DNA from: JAOTYV01 sp964469835
GTDB taxonomy: Bacteria; Pseudomonadota; Alphaproteobacteria; UBA8366
DNA: 8,431 nt
Assembly (NCBI GenBank): GCA_964469835.1
Contig: CAYYBI010000059.1
Coordinates: 1-8,431 of the forward strand
Direction of reading: 5' to 3'
In this document: piece by piece, positions 1 through 6,575 of the stretch
Layout: each line of letters begins with the position of its first letter
Numbering within the stretch: position 1 is the stretch's first letter
Made by a program: the position numbers and the translations under genes
The notes under the pieces: generated by a model
Database searches by the model: none
The model's input: the letters and a program-made list of their open reading frames with translations, nothing else
What the model was told of the DNA's origin: nothing

Positions 1-2123
1 CCGAGAAGAATGTAGGAGACTTCGGCCCGGGCGAAGCCAAGAACACGCAAGGTCGCGAGTTCGCGACCGCGTTCGGACAGCGCAATGCGGGCGCTGTTGT
101 ATACCACGCCAAAAGCCAGGGTGCAGGCGAAGACGACGAAAAACGAGATGAAGATCATGACTGTTTCGCCAAGCGTCTTGTTGAAGGTGTCGACCGCCGC
201 GCGGCGCGACGTGACGGAGGCAATTTTCGGAGTGTCCTTGAGGGTGGAGAAAAACGCTGGATTTTGCGCCGAATCGACCAGGAGGTTGACGTAGTTTACG
301 CTGGGGCGTTCGCGGAGCATGCGATTGAGCGCATCGAGGTTCATGTATGCCGCCGTGCCGATAAAAGTTTCGAACACGTCGGCAACGCGCAGCTGCCGAA
401 GCGGCCGCCGTCCTTCGCGAACCTGAACCCAGAGAGTGTCGCCGCGGCCCAGATTCAACTTGTCGGCCAACGCGGTCGAAAGTACGAGGCCGGCGGCGGG
501 AACGCGAATCTCCTGGCGGCGGGCATCATAAATTGGGCTCAGGACCGGGTCGGGCGAAACGCCTTGTATCGTGCCCCTGTGCGACCGTGCTCCCGCATAA
601 AATGTGGCGCTCAGGAGGCGCATCGGCTCCACCGATAGGACTCCGGGCAACCGTTCGAACGATCGGGCTACCTCGCTGGATTGGGCTTCCACCAGGCCGA
701 CAGTGATGTCTTGCCGTTGTGCCTGAAAGAAATAGACATCGACGATGTGGTTAATGGAGTCGGCCCATTGCATTGACGAGATGAGCACCCCCATCGCCAT
801 AGCGACGCCGAGGGTGGTCAGAAATGAGCGCAACGGCGTGCGCAGCACCTGCCTCAAGATAATCCGGGTCGGCTGATCGAACCAGCGGGCGAGCCGACCG
901 GTACCCAACTGCGCCTTGGTATAGAGCGGCGGTACGGGTGGCCGCATTGCTTCGGCGGGCGGCATCCGGACGGCGCGCCAAACCGCCCCCGCCGCACCCA
1001 AAATTGTGGCGGCAAGGCTGAATAGGCCGGACATCAGAAAGGCCGCCGGGCCCGGCTGGAAAAGCAAAAACGGGAAGCGGTAAAACTCCGCATAGATCTG
1101 GGTGTTGAAACGGCCGAGCCAGGTGCCTGCGCCCCATCCTAAAAGAATGCCGACGCCCGTCATTGCGATGACCAGCTTGGCGTATTGCCATCCGACTTCC
1201 CTGTTCCGGTAACCGAACGCTTTCATCAACCCGATCTCGGGGCGTTCGGTGGCGATCAGTCGGGCGAGCACGATGTTGGCAAGGAAAGCCGCAACCGCAA
1301 GAAAAATGGTCGGTAGAATGGTCGCCATATTTCGGAGTTGCTGGAGCTCGTTCATGAGGAACCAGTTTGATAGCTGATCCGCACGTTCGAAAGCACCGAC
1401 ACCACCGTATCGGTCGAGCAGCGTATCCAGCCGGTCGATTACGTCGGCCGGTTGGACGCCGCGCAAGAGCGACAGTGAGACATCGTTGAATGCGTCGTCC
1501 AGATCGTACGCTGCTTCCAGGGCATTGCGGCCCATCCATAAGGCACCGAAGCGTTTGTCATCTGGCATCAAAGCGCCGGGTCCGATGCTGTAAACGTATT
1601 CCGGCGACAAGGCGATCCCGACGACGCGCAGCGTCTGCTTGTGACCATTCAGAATCGCCTGCAGCTGGTCTCCCGGTGACAGGCCGTGCGCTTCCGCGAA
1701 GGGTTCGCTTACGATGACTTCGTCTGGACGGTCTGTTGCGACGTATCGCCCCGCCCGGAGCGCCAGCCGGTTGAGAACGGGCTGGCCGCGTTCCGGAATA
1801 GAGACCAACTGGCCGATCACCGGCTCCTCGAAACCCGAAATGGAAAGCGTGGCAATCTTGACGATGCGGGTCTCGACGGTCTGTACGCCCGGGATATCGG
1901 CAATGTGCCGGGCAAGCTTGTTGGGGGCGCGTTTTACGCCGGCGAAGACCTGTGCGAAGCGATAGCGCTCATAGTAGGCCGTCGCCGTGTCCTGTAACGC
2001 TTCGATGGTCGTCAATGACATCAGGAGAACCGCGACGCCGGAGCCGACCACGCCGGCGATCGCGAGAATTTGTCCGCGCAGCCGCCACAAATCTCTGGTG
2101 AGTTTCCGGTCGAGCGCGCGCAT
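1..2123 (-). CDS. FtsX/MacB-type ABC transporter permease, C-terminus cut by window edge
   Basis: This is the membrane subunit of an ABC exporter in the inner membrane. I translated the frame from ATG at 2123 to the left edge without a stop, about 707 residues. Membrane segment 1 is near residues 19-38, followed by a large extracytoplasmic domain. A group of three segments follows near 268-290, 315-336 and 349-384, the last leading to PPAEAMRPP, the P-x-E-A-hydrophobic-R motif typical of FtsX permeases. A fifth segment (about 430-453) starts the second half, with its own extracytoplasmic domain, and a sixth is near 657-680. The sequence ends after ERGRELATLRVLGF, the conserved FtsX cytoplasmic motif. 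Double-FtsX permeases usually have about 780-800 residues, so roughly 80 residues lie outside. The gene starts 6 bases after the ATPase stop, with a weak GGTAGG site, so translational coupling is likely. The substrate is unknown. A HlyD-like periplasmic adaptor is a common next gene but is not visible here. Confidence 0.93.
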   Translation of the reverse strand, partial: MRALDRKLTRDLWRLRGQILAIAGVVGSGVAVLLMSLTTIEALQDTATAYYERYRFAQVFAGVKRAPNKLARHIADIPGVQTVETRIVKIATLSISGFEEPVIGQLVSIPERGQPVLNRLALRAGRYVATDRPDEVIVSEPFAEAHGLSPGDQLQAILNGHKQTLRVVGIALSPEYVYSIGPGALMPDDKRFGALWMGRNALEAAYDLDDAFNDVSLSLLRGVQPADVIDRLDTLLDRYGGVGAFERADQLSNWFLMNELQQLRNMATILPTIFLAVAAFLANIVLARLIATERPEIGLMKAFGYRNREVGWQYAKLVIAMTGVGILLGWGAGTWLGRFNTQIYAEFYRFPFLLFQPGPAAFLMSGLFSLAATILGAAGAVWRAVRMPPAEAMRPPVPPLYTKAQLGTGRLARWFDQPTRIILRQVLRTPLRSFLTTLGVAMAMGVLISSMQWADSINHIVDVYFFQAQRQDITVGLVEAQSSEVARSFERLPGVLSVEPMRLLSATFYAGARSHRGTIQGVSPDPVLSPIYDARRQEIRVPAAGLVLSTALADKLNLGRGDTLWVQVREGRRPLRQLRVADVFETFIGTAAYMNLDALNRMLRERPSVNYVNLLVDSAQNPAFFSTLKDTPKIASVTSRRAAVDTFNKTLGETVMIFISFFVVFACTLAFGVVYNSARIALSERGRELATLRVLGFARAEVSYILL

Positions 2124-2129
2124 CCGAGC

Positions 2130-2873
2130 CTACCAGTGAAGATTGCGTATGGGTTTGCGCGCGTCGTTGGTATGGATGTCGACGATCTTGCCGTCCGCAA
2201 AGCGCAAGACGCGATCCGCCATATCGCCGATCGCGGTGTTGTGCGTGATCAATGCGGTCGTCGTGCCCAATTCTCTATTGACCGAATCAATCGCCTCCAG
2301 GACGAGAATCCCGGTTTCGCTATCCAACGCGCCGGTCGGCTCGTCGCAGAGAAGGACATTGGGTCGCTTCGCCACGGCGCGCGCGATCGCAACGCGTTGT
2401 TGCTCCCCGCCGGAGAGTTGCGCCGGGAAGTGGTCAAGACGGTCGGCGAGGCCGACGAGCGCGAGCGCATCGGCGGGCGGCATTGGATTAGGAGCAATGT
2501 CGGTAACCAGGGCGACGTTCTCGCGCGCCGTCAGGCTTGGGATCAAATTATAGAATTGGAACACGAAGCCGACATGCTTGCGGCGGTAGTCGGTTAGGGC
2601 ATCCTCATCAAACGCAGTAAGTTCCGATCCGCCGAAGAAAACCTTGCCCGAGCTTGGCGTATCGAGCCCGCCGACAATATTGAGCAATGTCGATTTACCG
2701 CTGCCCGATGGTCCCAAGAGCACGACGAGTTCGGACATATGGAGATCGAGGTTTACGCCCCGGAGCGCCCAAACCTCCACATCGCCGGTCCGGTAGACTT
2801 TCGTGAGTTCTTCCGTTCTGAGGGCCGGCTCACCCGGAGAAGGATCCCTATTTCCAAGCGCCGGGCCGATCAT
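2130..2873 (-). CDS. ABC transporter ATP-binding protein (LolD/MacB/DevA-type)
   Basis: This is the cytoplasmic ATPase that powers the adjacent FtsX-type permease. With the chosen start the protein has 247 residues, the usual size for this family. It shows Walker A GPSGSGKST (about 54-62), the Q-loop in FVFQFYNLIP (Q about 106), the signature LSGGEQQRVA (about 153-162), Walker B with the catalytic glutamate VLLCDEPTGALD (about 173-184) and the switch histidine in LITHN (about 211). The opening LRTEELTKVYRTGDVEVWAL is typical of the MacB/LolD group. The frame is open further upstream, to 3077, and ATGs at 2933 and 2927 are possible. I chose ATG 2873 because AAAAGGA lies 8 bases in front of it and because the upstream residues do not resemble the family. 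Function is confident, the exact start moderately so. The substrate cannot be read from the sequence. Confidence 0.95.
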   Translation of the reverse strand: MIGPALGNRDPSPGEPALRTEELTKVYRTGDVEVWALRGVNLDLHMSELVVLLGPSGSGKSTLLNIVGGLDTPSSGKVFFGGSELTAFDEDALTDYRRKHVGFVFQFYNLIPSLTARENVALVTDIAPNPMPPADALALVGLADRLDHFPAQLSGGEQQRVAIARAVAKRPNVLLCDEPTGALDSETGILVLEAIDSVNRELGTTTALITHNTAIGDMADRVLRFADGKIVDIHTNDARKPIRNLHW

Positions 2874-2955
2874 CAGTTCGGTCCTTTTGTCCGAGACGGG
2901 TCTGAGACGGTGTGGCAGGGCATCCATCAGCATCGGCGATTGGAAAATTCCGGCA

Positions 2956-2969
2956 GTGATGTAAGTCAA
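2956..2969. promoter_or_regulatory. Imperfect FNR/DNR-type box upstream of the ABC operon
   Basis: The sequence GTGATGTAAGTCAA differs from the TTGA-N6-TCAA palindrome only in its first base. It lies 83 bases upstream of the preferred ATPase start. At the class II distance on the minus strand the hexamer is ATGCTG, a poor -10, so activation from here is doubtful. On the plus strand GATGAT (2993-2998) is a better -10, but the next plus-strand gene starts nearly 180 bases later. It may be a weak site, a repressor site or chance. Confidence 0.3.
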
Positions 2970-3180
2970 GGATAGCCTCGATGCGAAAGATTGATGATCG
3001 ACCAGGATTGTCATCGACAGTGAAGCGGTCATGGATTCCGGCGTTGCGAAACGATGTCCCAATGCCGGGGCAGACAATCAGATGAGGGCCTCAACGGCGA
3101 GATGTCCAATTTATTATTGGCTTCTAGTGCATAAGCAGGTTGCTCCATGGGCGAACCGGGAGATAATCTTTCGCACGGTC

Positions 3181-3624
3181 ATGTGTCAAAATCTCAAAAT
3201 ATGGAGACGAAATTTGTTGAAGTTGTCTGCGAGCATAATTGCGGCATTATTTCTGTTTTGTACGCCTCTTGGTACGGCGAATGCGCTGAATCCCGTTGAG
3301 GAAGCGCTTAAGGGGTGTTCAAAGGAGATCAAAACCTATTGCAGTACGGTTAAGCCCGGCGGGGGACGTTTGGTTTCATGTGCGAAAGCGCATGAAGACA
3401 AACTTTCATCCGAATGCATCTATGCCATTAATCGAGCCGGTTATTGGTTGGAATTTTTGGCGCGCACCTTGAATTACGTTGCCTCTCAGTGTGGGGCGGA
3501 CGCGTTGAAATACTGTCCAGACGTCAAATTAGGAGAGGAGCGTGTGCTGAATTGCCTGAGAGCAAACAATGCAAAATTGAACAAGTATTGTGGTCTCGCC
3601 TTACGTGATATCGGCAAGCAATGA
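3181..3624 (+). CDS. Secreted protein with two cysteine-rich (GLG1-type) repeats
   Basis: This is a small exported protein of 147 residues whose role is unknown. The N-terminus is a signal peptide: a basic region (KIWRR), a hydrophobic core (about 15-30) and a likely cut after ANA at residue 35. The mature part holds two copies of a cysteine repeat with identical spacing, C-x7-C-x12-C-x11-C. The cysteines are at 46, 54, 67 and 79, and at 104, 112, 125 and 137. This matches the Cys-rich repeat family named after Golgi protein GLG1, which also occurs in short periplasmic proteins of alphaproteobacteria. All eight cysteines are paired in number, so four disulfides are plausible. ATG 3181 has no clear ribosome site. 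TTG 3214 is a real alternative because GGAG lies 7 bases before it and it leaves a compact 24-residue signal peptide. Codon use is visibly richer in A and T than in neighbouring genes, which hints at separate origin or low expression. Confidence 0.82.
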   Translation: MCQNLKIWRRNLLKLSASIIAALFLFCTPLGTANALNPVEEALKGCSKEIKTYCSTVKPGGGRLVSCAKAHEDKLSSECIYAINRAGYWLEFLARTLNYVASQCGADALKYCPDVKLGEERVLNCLRANNAKLNKYCGLALRDIGKQ

Positions 3625-3698
3625 TTGAATTGAGCATCTTGAGGGGACCGACTGGCCTTATGACATTGTCATCTTAACGTGTGCGGTCGCATCGATAG

Positions 3699-3718
3699 GG
3701 TTGGCGGATGCGCCAACC
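3699..3718 (+). terminator. Possible transcription terminator hairpin
   Basis: GGTTGGCG and CGCCAACC form a perfect 8-base-pair stem around a GATG loop, 75 bases after the stop of the cysteine-rich protein gene. The stem is followed by TTCCTTCAAG and only about 15 bases later by a run of T, so it is not a textbook intrinsic terminator. It is the best candidate in this gap for ending the plus-strand transcript. Confidence 0.38.
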
Positions 3719-3764
3719 TTCCTTCAAGCAACAATTTTTTCCACCTGATGTGTTCAGGAATTTT

Positions 3765-3783
3765 ACCTGGCTATCCGCCAGGT
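3765..3783. repeat. Short perfect inverted repeat
   Basis: ACCTGGC and GCCAGGT form a 7-base-pair stem around a TATCC loop. Neither strand has a T-run after the stem, so it is recorded as an unexplained hairpin rather than as a terminator. Confidence 0.35.
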
Positions 3784-3918
3784 TCATACTCAGCTTCCAC
3801 GACGTCGAGACGATTTCTCGCCGCCGCAGGGCATCGAATGCCTAATCTGATTCCAGAAATTTGGATCACATAAACTGAGAAATCGCGGTGCCGAAGCGGT
3901 AAAGAGATAATTTCGATA

Positions 3919-4428
3919 TCATTTGATATTTTTTCGCCACTCCCAAGGAGGGGTGAACTTATGTTTCCATAAGCCCTCATTGAGCCGCCGCGCGGCGTTC
4001 TCGGCCTTTGCGTATTTATCGCTGTGTTTTCGAAAGGCGAGCGCCCAGCCTTGCAAGACCATTTGTTCGTTTAGATCGATACGCCCCACATAACAAATTG
4101 CCTGCGGCGCATTGGCCTCGTTCGAGCCGTTTCGTCTACACGTCACGACTTGTCCGGCTATCAGATCGGACAGGGCGCGCGCCGCGAATTTGCCGCACGG
4201 AAACGGCTTGTCTTTTTTCCGTGTATGGCAGACTTGTTTTTCCTCCGGGGCATCGATTCCATAAAGGTGTATGCGCTGATCCGCGATCTCAATCGTGTCG
4301 CCGTCAACGATTCGCGGTACCCCGATCATGTCGGCTGCCGCTGTGGACGCAAGAACAAGCCAAACGGCCGCCGGCAAAATCGAGCCGCGTCCGAGGCCGG
4401 TAATTCCACCGCTAAAGGATATCCTCAT
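3919..4428 (-). CDS. Thermonuclease-fold (SNase-like) exported protein, catalytic arginines replaced
   Basis: This protein of 169 residues has the staphylococcal nuclease (OB-fold) domain after a signal peptide (core about 17-32, likely cut near AAA-D). Family landmarks are VDGDTIEI, YGIDAPEE and the C-terminal GWALAF and GLWKHKFTPPWEW. The glutamate matching Glu43 of the staphylococcal enzyme is kept (about residue 62). The position of Arg35, five residues before the aspartate of GIDAPE, is histidine (about 54). The position of Arg87, five residues before the cysteine of AICYV, is alanine (about 107); the usual YGR motif there reads ANA. Nuclease activity may therefore be weak or lost. Four cysteines (about 67, 78, 97, 112) may form disulfides in the periplasm. 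The start at 4428 was chosen because it leaves a sensible signal peptide. No strong ribosome site supports it, and ATG 4491 in the same frame is possible. The gene is convergent with the cysteine-rich protein gene and lies downstream of hemA on the same strand, after a 131-base gap. Confidence 0.85.
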   Translation of the reverse strand: MRISFSGGITGLGRGSILPAAVWLVLASTAAADMIGVPRIVDGDTIEIADQRIHLYGIDAPEEKQVCHTRKKDKPFPCGKFAARALSDLIAGQVVTCRRNGSNEANAPQAICYVGRIDLNEQMVLQGWALAFRKHSDKYAKAENAARRLNEGLWKHKFTPPWEWRKNIK

Positions 4429-4559
4429 CCTACTGGGTCCAATTCGCGCCGTTCGAACGCGGCTAGTCGACGATATCGGCGCGGGCCGCATTCCGCCAAT
4501 GCTCGATTAACCGCGTTCGTAGGTTTCGTCGACCACGCAATGCGGACGCAATCCAGAAG

Positions 4560-5774
4560 CTATGCGGCTCGGTCGAGGCTGAGATCGCTCCACACCTGCT
4601 GCAATGCGCCGACGAGGTGCCTGAGGGCGTCGTCGTCATGTCTTGGGGTTGGCGTTATGCGAAGACGTTCGGTTCCTCTCGGCACGGTGGGGAAATTGAT
4701 CGGTTGAATATAAATGCCGTGTCGATCCAACAGCGTGTCGCTCGCCTGTTTGCATAGCCGGGCATCGCCAACCCATACGGGTACGATATGGCTGTCCGAG
4801 GGCATTACCGGGAGTCCTGCGTCCGTCAACATCGTCATGAGCTTCCGGGCACGCTCCTGGTGACATTCGCGCAAATGCTCCGCCCGGCGCACATGGCGCA
4901 CGCTTTCAAGCGCCCCCGCCGCAATCGCCGGCGGTAGAGCGGTGGTAAAAATGAACCCGTCGCCAAACGAACGGATGAAATCCACCAGCGCTGCGGACGC
5001 CGAGATATACCCGCCGATCACGCCGAATGCCTTTGCAAGGGTACCCTGAATTATCGTCACCCGGTCTGTAACGCCGTCACGCGCCGCTACGCCCGCCCCT
5101 TGGGGGCCGTACATGCCGACGGCGTGGACTTCGTCGAGATAGCTGATTGCGTTGTAACGCTCACAGACGTCGAGTATTTCTCCGATCGGCGCAATATCGC
5201 CATCCATCGAATATAGGGATTCGAACGCCACGAGTTTTGCGGCCTCCGGGTCATCTTGGCTCAGGAGTACTTCCAGATGTTCCGGGTCGTTGTGTTGAAA
5301 GATTCGTTTGGTCGGGCGGCCGTGGCGGATCCCCTCGATCATGGAGTTGTGATTCAGGGCATCGGAATAGACGATACAATCGGGCAGATGCACGGCGAGC
5401 GTTGACAGCGTGGTAAGGTTTGCAACGTAGCCGGAGGTGAACAGCAGCGCCGACTCCTTGTGATGGAGTGAGGCAAGTTCCTGTTCGAGGAGCACGTGAT
5501 AATGATTTGTGCCGGAAATGTTGCGTGTCCCGCCAGCGCCGGCGCCGCATCGATCGATCGCACGGTGCATGGCATCGAGTACGGATGGATTCTGACCCTG
5601 TCCCAAGTAGTCGTTTGAACACCAGACCGTGACGTCTCGTTGCGCGGTGCTGTCGTGGAACGTTGCCGATGGGAACGTGCCGGCCGATCGTTCAAGATCG
5701 GCAAAGACACGATACCGGCCTTCGGTCTTAAGACCTGCGAGTTTATCGCTAAAGTACTGTTGGTAATTCATCAT
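4560..5774 (-). CDS. hemA: 5-aminolevulinate synthase (C4 pathway)
   Basis: This cytoplasmic pyridoxal-phosphate enzyme condenses glycine and succinyl-CoA to 5-aminolevulinate, the first and limiting step of haem synthesis in alphaproteobacteria. The protein has 404 residues, the family length. It opens with NYQQYFSDKLAGLKTEGRYR, like other alphaproteobacterial HemA. Further landmarks are CSNDYLG (about 52-58), the glycine-rich GAGAGGTRNISGTN, the SMDGDIAP motif, the cofactor-binding DEVHAVGMYG (about 214-223), the Schiff-base lysine in GTLAKAFG (Lys248 with this start, the same number as in Rhodobacter capsulatus HemA) and PTVPRGTERLRITPTP near the C-terminus. ATG 5774 was chosen because GAGGTG lies 6 bases in front; ATG 5771 directly after it is also possible, while GTG 5783 overlaps the ribosome site. 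It is divergent from the hemerythrin-domain gene and has its own FNR-type promoter. A second, housekeeping hemA elsewhere in the genome is possible but cannot be judged here. Confidence 0.97.
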   Translation of the reverse strand: MMNYQQYFSDKLAGLKTEGRYRVFADLERSAGTFPSATFHDSTAQRDVTVWCSNDYLGQGQNPSVLDAMHRAIDRCGAGAGGTRNISGTNHYHVLLEQELASLHHKESALLFTSGYVANLTTLSTLAVHLPDCIVYSDALNHNSMIEGIRHGRPTKRIFQHNDPEHLEVLLSQDDPEAAKLVAFESLYSMDGDIAPIGEILDVCERYNAISYLDEVHAVGMYGPQGAGVAARDGVTDRVTIIQGTLAKAFGVIGGYISASAALVDFIRSFGDGFIFTTALPPAIAAGALESVRHVRRAEHLRECHQERARKLMTMLTDAGLPVMPSDSHIVPVWVGDARLCKQASDTLLDRHGIYIQPINFPTVPRGTERLRITPTPRHDDDALRHLVGALQQVWSDLSLDRAA

Positions 5775-5872
5775 GAATGCCACCTCAAGAAGGGCTCTTC
5801 CATCCGCTTAATGGTCGGCAAAATTTTCGTCGCCATGAATTCGCCAAGCTCCCTATTGCATGCGGAATCGCT

Positions 5873-5921
5873 CAAAATCAGGCTAGTAGGGGAGCTTTCG
5901 ACGGTCATTGACCAGGGTCAA
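5873..5921 (-). promoter_or_regulatory. hemA promoter with perfect FNR/DNR box
   Basis: The palindrome TTGACCAGGGTCAA lies at 5908-5921. Reading toward hemA, exactly 22 bases separate it from TAGCCT (5880-5885), which keeps T1, A2 and T6 of the -10 consensus. This is the spacing of class II FNR-family promoters (box centred at -41.5). It predicts transcription from about 5873 and a leader of about 98 bases. Control of hemA by an FNR-family protein is known in Rhodobacter sphaeroides (FnrL). That the regulator encoded here does it is inference. Confidence 0.72.
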
Positions 5922-5940
5922 GCGGTCCGTGTTCAAAGGC

Positions 5941-5989
5941 TTGACAGCGGTCAAGGTACCGACCACGCCAATGCGGAATACTGTTTGCC
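5941..5989 (+). promoter_or_regulatory. Hemerythrin-domain gene promoter with perfect FNR/DNR box
   Basis: The palindrome TTGACAGCGGTCAA lies at 5941-5954. Reading to the right, exactly 22 bases separate it from AATACT (5977-5982), four of six matches to the -10 consensus. This predicts a start near 5989 and a leader of about 29 bases that contains the ribosome site GAGGAA. The box centre is 33 bases from the centre of the hemA box, about three helical turns. Confidence 0.68.
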
Positions 5990-6017
5990 GATGCAACCGG
6001 TCGAGGAAACGCGACGC

Positions 6018-6575
6018 ATGGGGGCGGTAGGGCAACAGCAGCCGTTCCAAATCGAAAGGATTCCCGACAACCTTTTGCGGGAGCCAATCGATTATCTGTT
6101 CGCTGATCATTTTCGCCAGCGCACCTTGTGCAACGCGTTGAAGTTCCTTGTCGATGATGGGGAGGGCCGGCAATCGCATCAGATGGCCGAAGCAGTACTC
6201 TCTTATCTTTCGGAAGATTTTCTCTGGCACATCCAGGATGAGGAAATCGATCTATATCCCGCCCTACGAAGGCGGTGTCGGCAGGAGGACGATATTGATG
6301 GGGTCCTCGATGGCTTGGCGCGGGACCACACCGCGGACGAACACTTGGCGAGAGGCATCGTTCAGGACTTGAACCGCATCATCGATGATGGCGCCAGCGC
6401 GAAAAGGCCTAGTTTCGACAGACTTGCCACGGCATTTGTCGCAACCGAAGACCGGCATCTCATCTTGGAAAACGATTTAATCCTGCCGCTCGCACGGCGT
6501 CGTCTTACCACCGAAGATCTTGAGCGGATTGGCCGCGCGATGGCGGCTCGCCGCGGTATCGTATTTCCGCTCTAA
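6018..6575 (+). CDS. Hemerythrin HHE-domain protein
   Basis: This cytoplasmic protein of 185 residues is predicted to be a four-helix bundle carrying a non-haem di-iron centre. Candidate ligands follow the HHE pattern: His31 (ADHF), His71 and Glu75 (HIQDE), His104 (RDHTADEH, with His109 nearby), and His147 and Glu151 (HLILE). DEEIDLYPAL and END-LILPLA are the usual phrases after each H-x-x-x-E. Such proteins bind oxygen or nitric oxide, or repair iron centres; which applies here is unknown. The frame is open upstream to 5640, but that part crosses the hemA 5' end and the predicted promoters. ATG 6018 was chosen because GAGGAA lies 9 bases before it and it sits downstream of the predicted transcription start. 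ATG 5991 would leave almost no leader. The stop overlaps the stop of the convergent regulator gene. The protein is distinct from the bacteriohemerythrin at the right edge. Confidence 0.88.
   Translation: MGAVGQQQPFQIERIPDNLLREPIDYLFADHFRQRTLCNALKFLVDDGEGRQSHQMAEAVLSYLSEDFLWHIQDEEIDLYPALRRRCRQEDDIDGVLDGLARDHTADEHLARGIVQDLNRIIDDGASAKRPSFDRLATAFVATEDRHLILENDLILPLARRRLTTEDLERIGRAMAARRGIVFPL

Larger units (their letters stand above)
3625..3918. other. Intergenic stretch without a convincing gene
   Basis: This gap separates the cysteine-rich protein gene from the convergent thermonuclease-like gene. It is less GC-rich than the flanks, and I found no reading frame with a recognisable domain or a good ribosome site. 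It contains two perfect short hairpins (3699-3718 and 3765-3783) and a T-tract at about 3733-3740. No tRNA or known riboswitch was recognised. Confidence 0.5.

Noticed and set aside
751..1539. 262-residue minus-strand open frame
   Set aside because: It is a shadow of the permease, whose true frame is open through the whole region with membrane segments and FtsX motifs.
2278..2290. TTGACCGAATCAA resembling an FNR box
   Set aside because: The half-sites are 5 rather than 6 bases apart and it lies inside the ATPase coding sequence.
3679..3873. 64-residue plus-strand open frame
   Set aside because: It has no recognisable domain or ribosome site and covers both hairpins; coding is unlikely.
3916..3934. 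ATATCA-TT-TGATAT palindrome followed by T's
   Set aside because: The stem is only six mostly A-T pairs and lies across the end of the thermonuclease-like gene, too weak for a terminator.
5640..6017. Upstream open extension of the hemerythrin-domain frame
   Set aside because: It runs antisense through the hemA 5' end and across both predicted promoters, shows no family similarity, and ATG 6018 has a good ribosome site.
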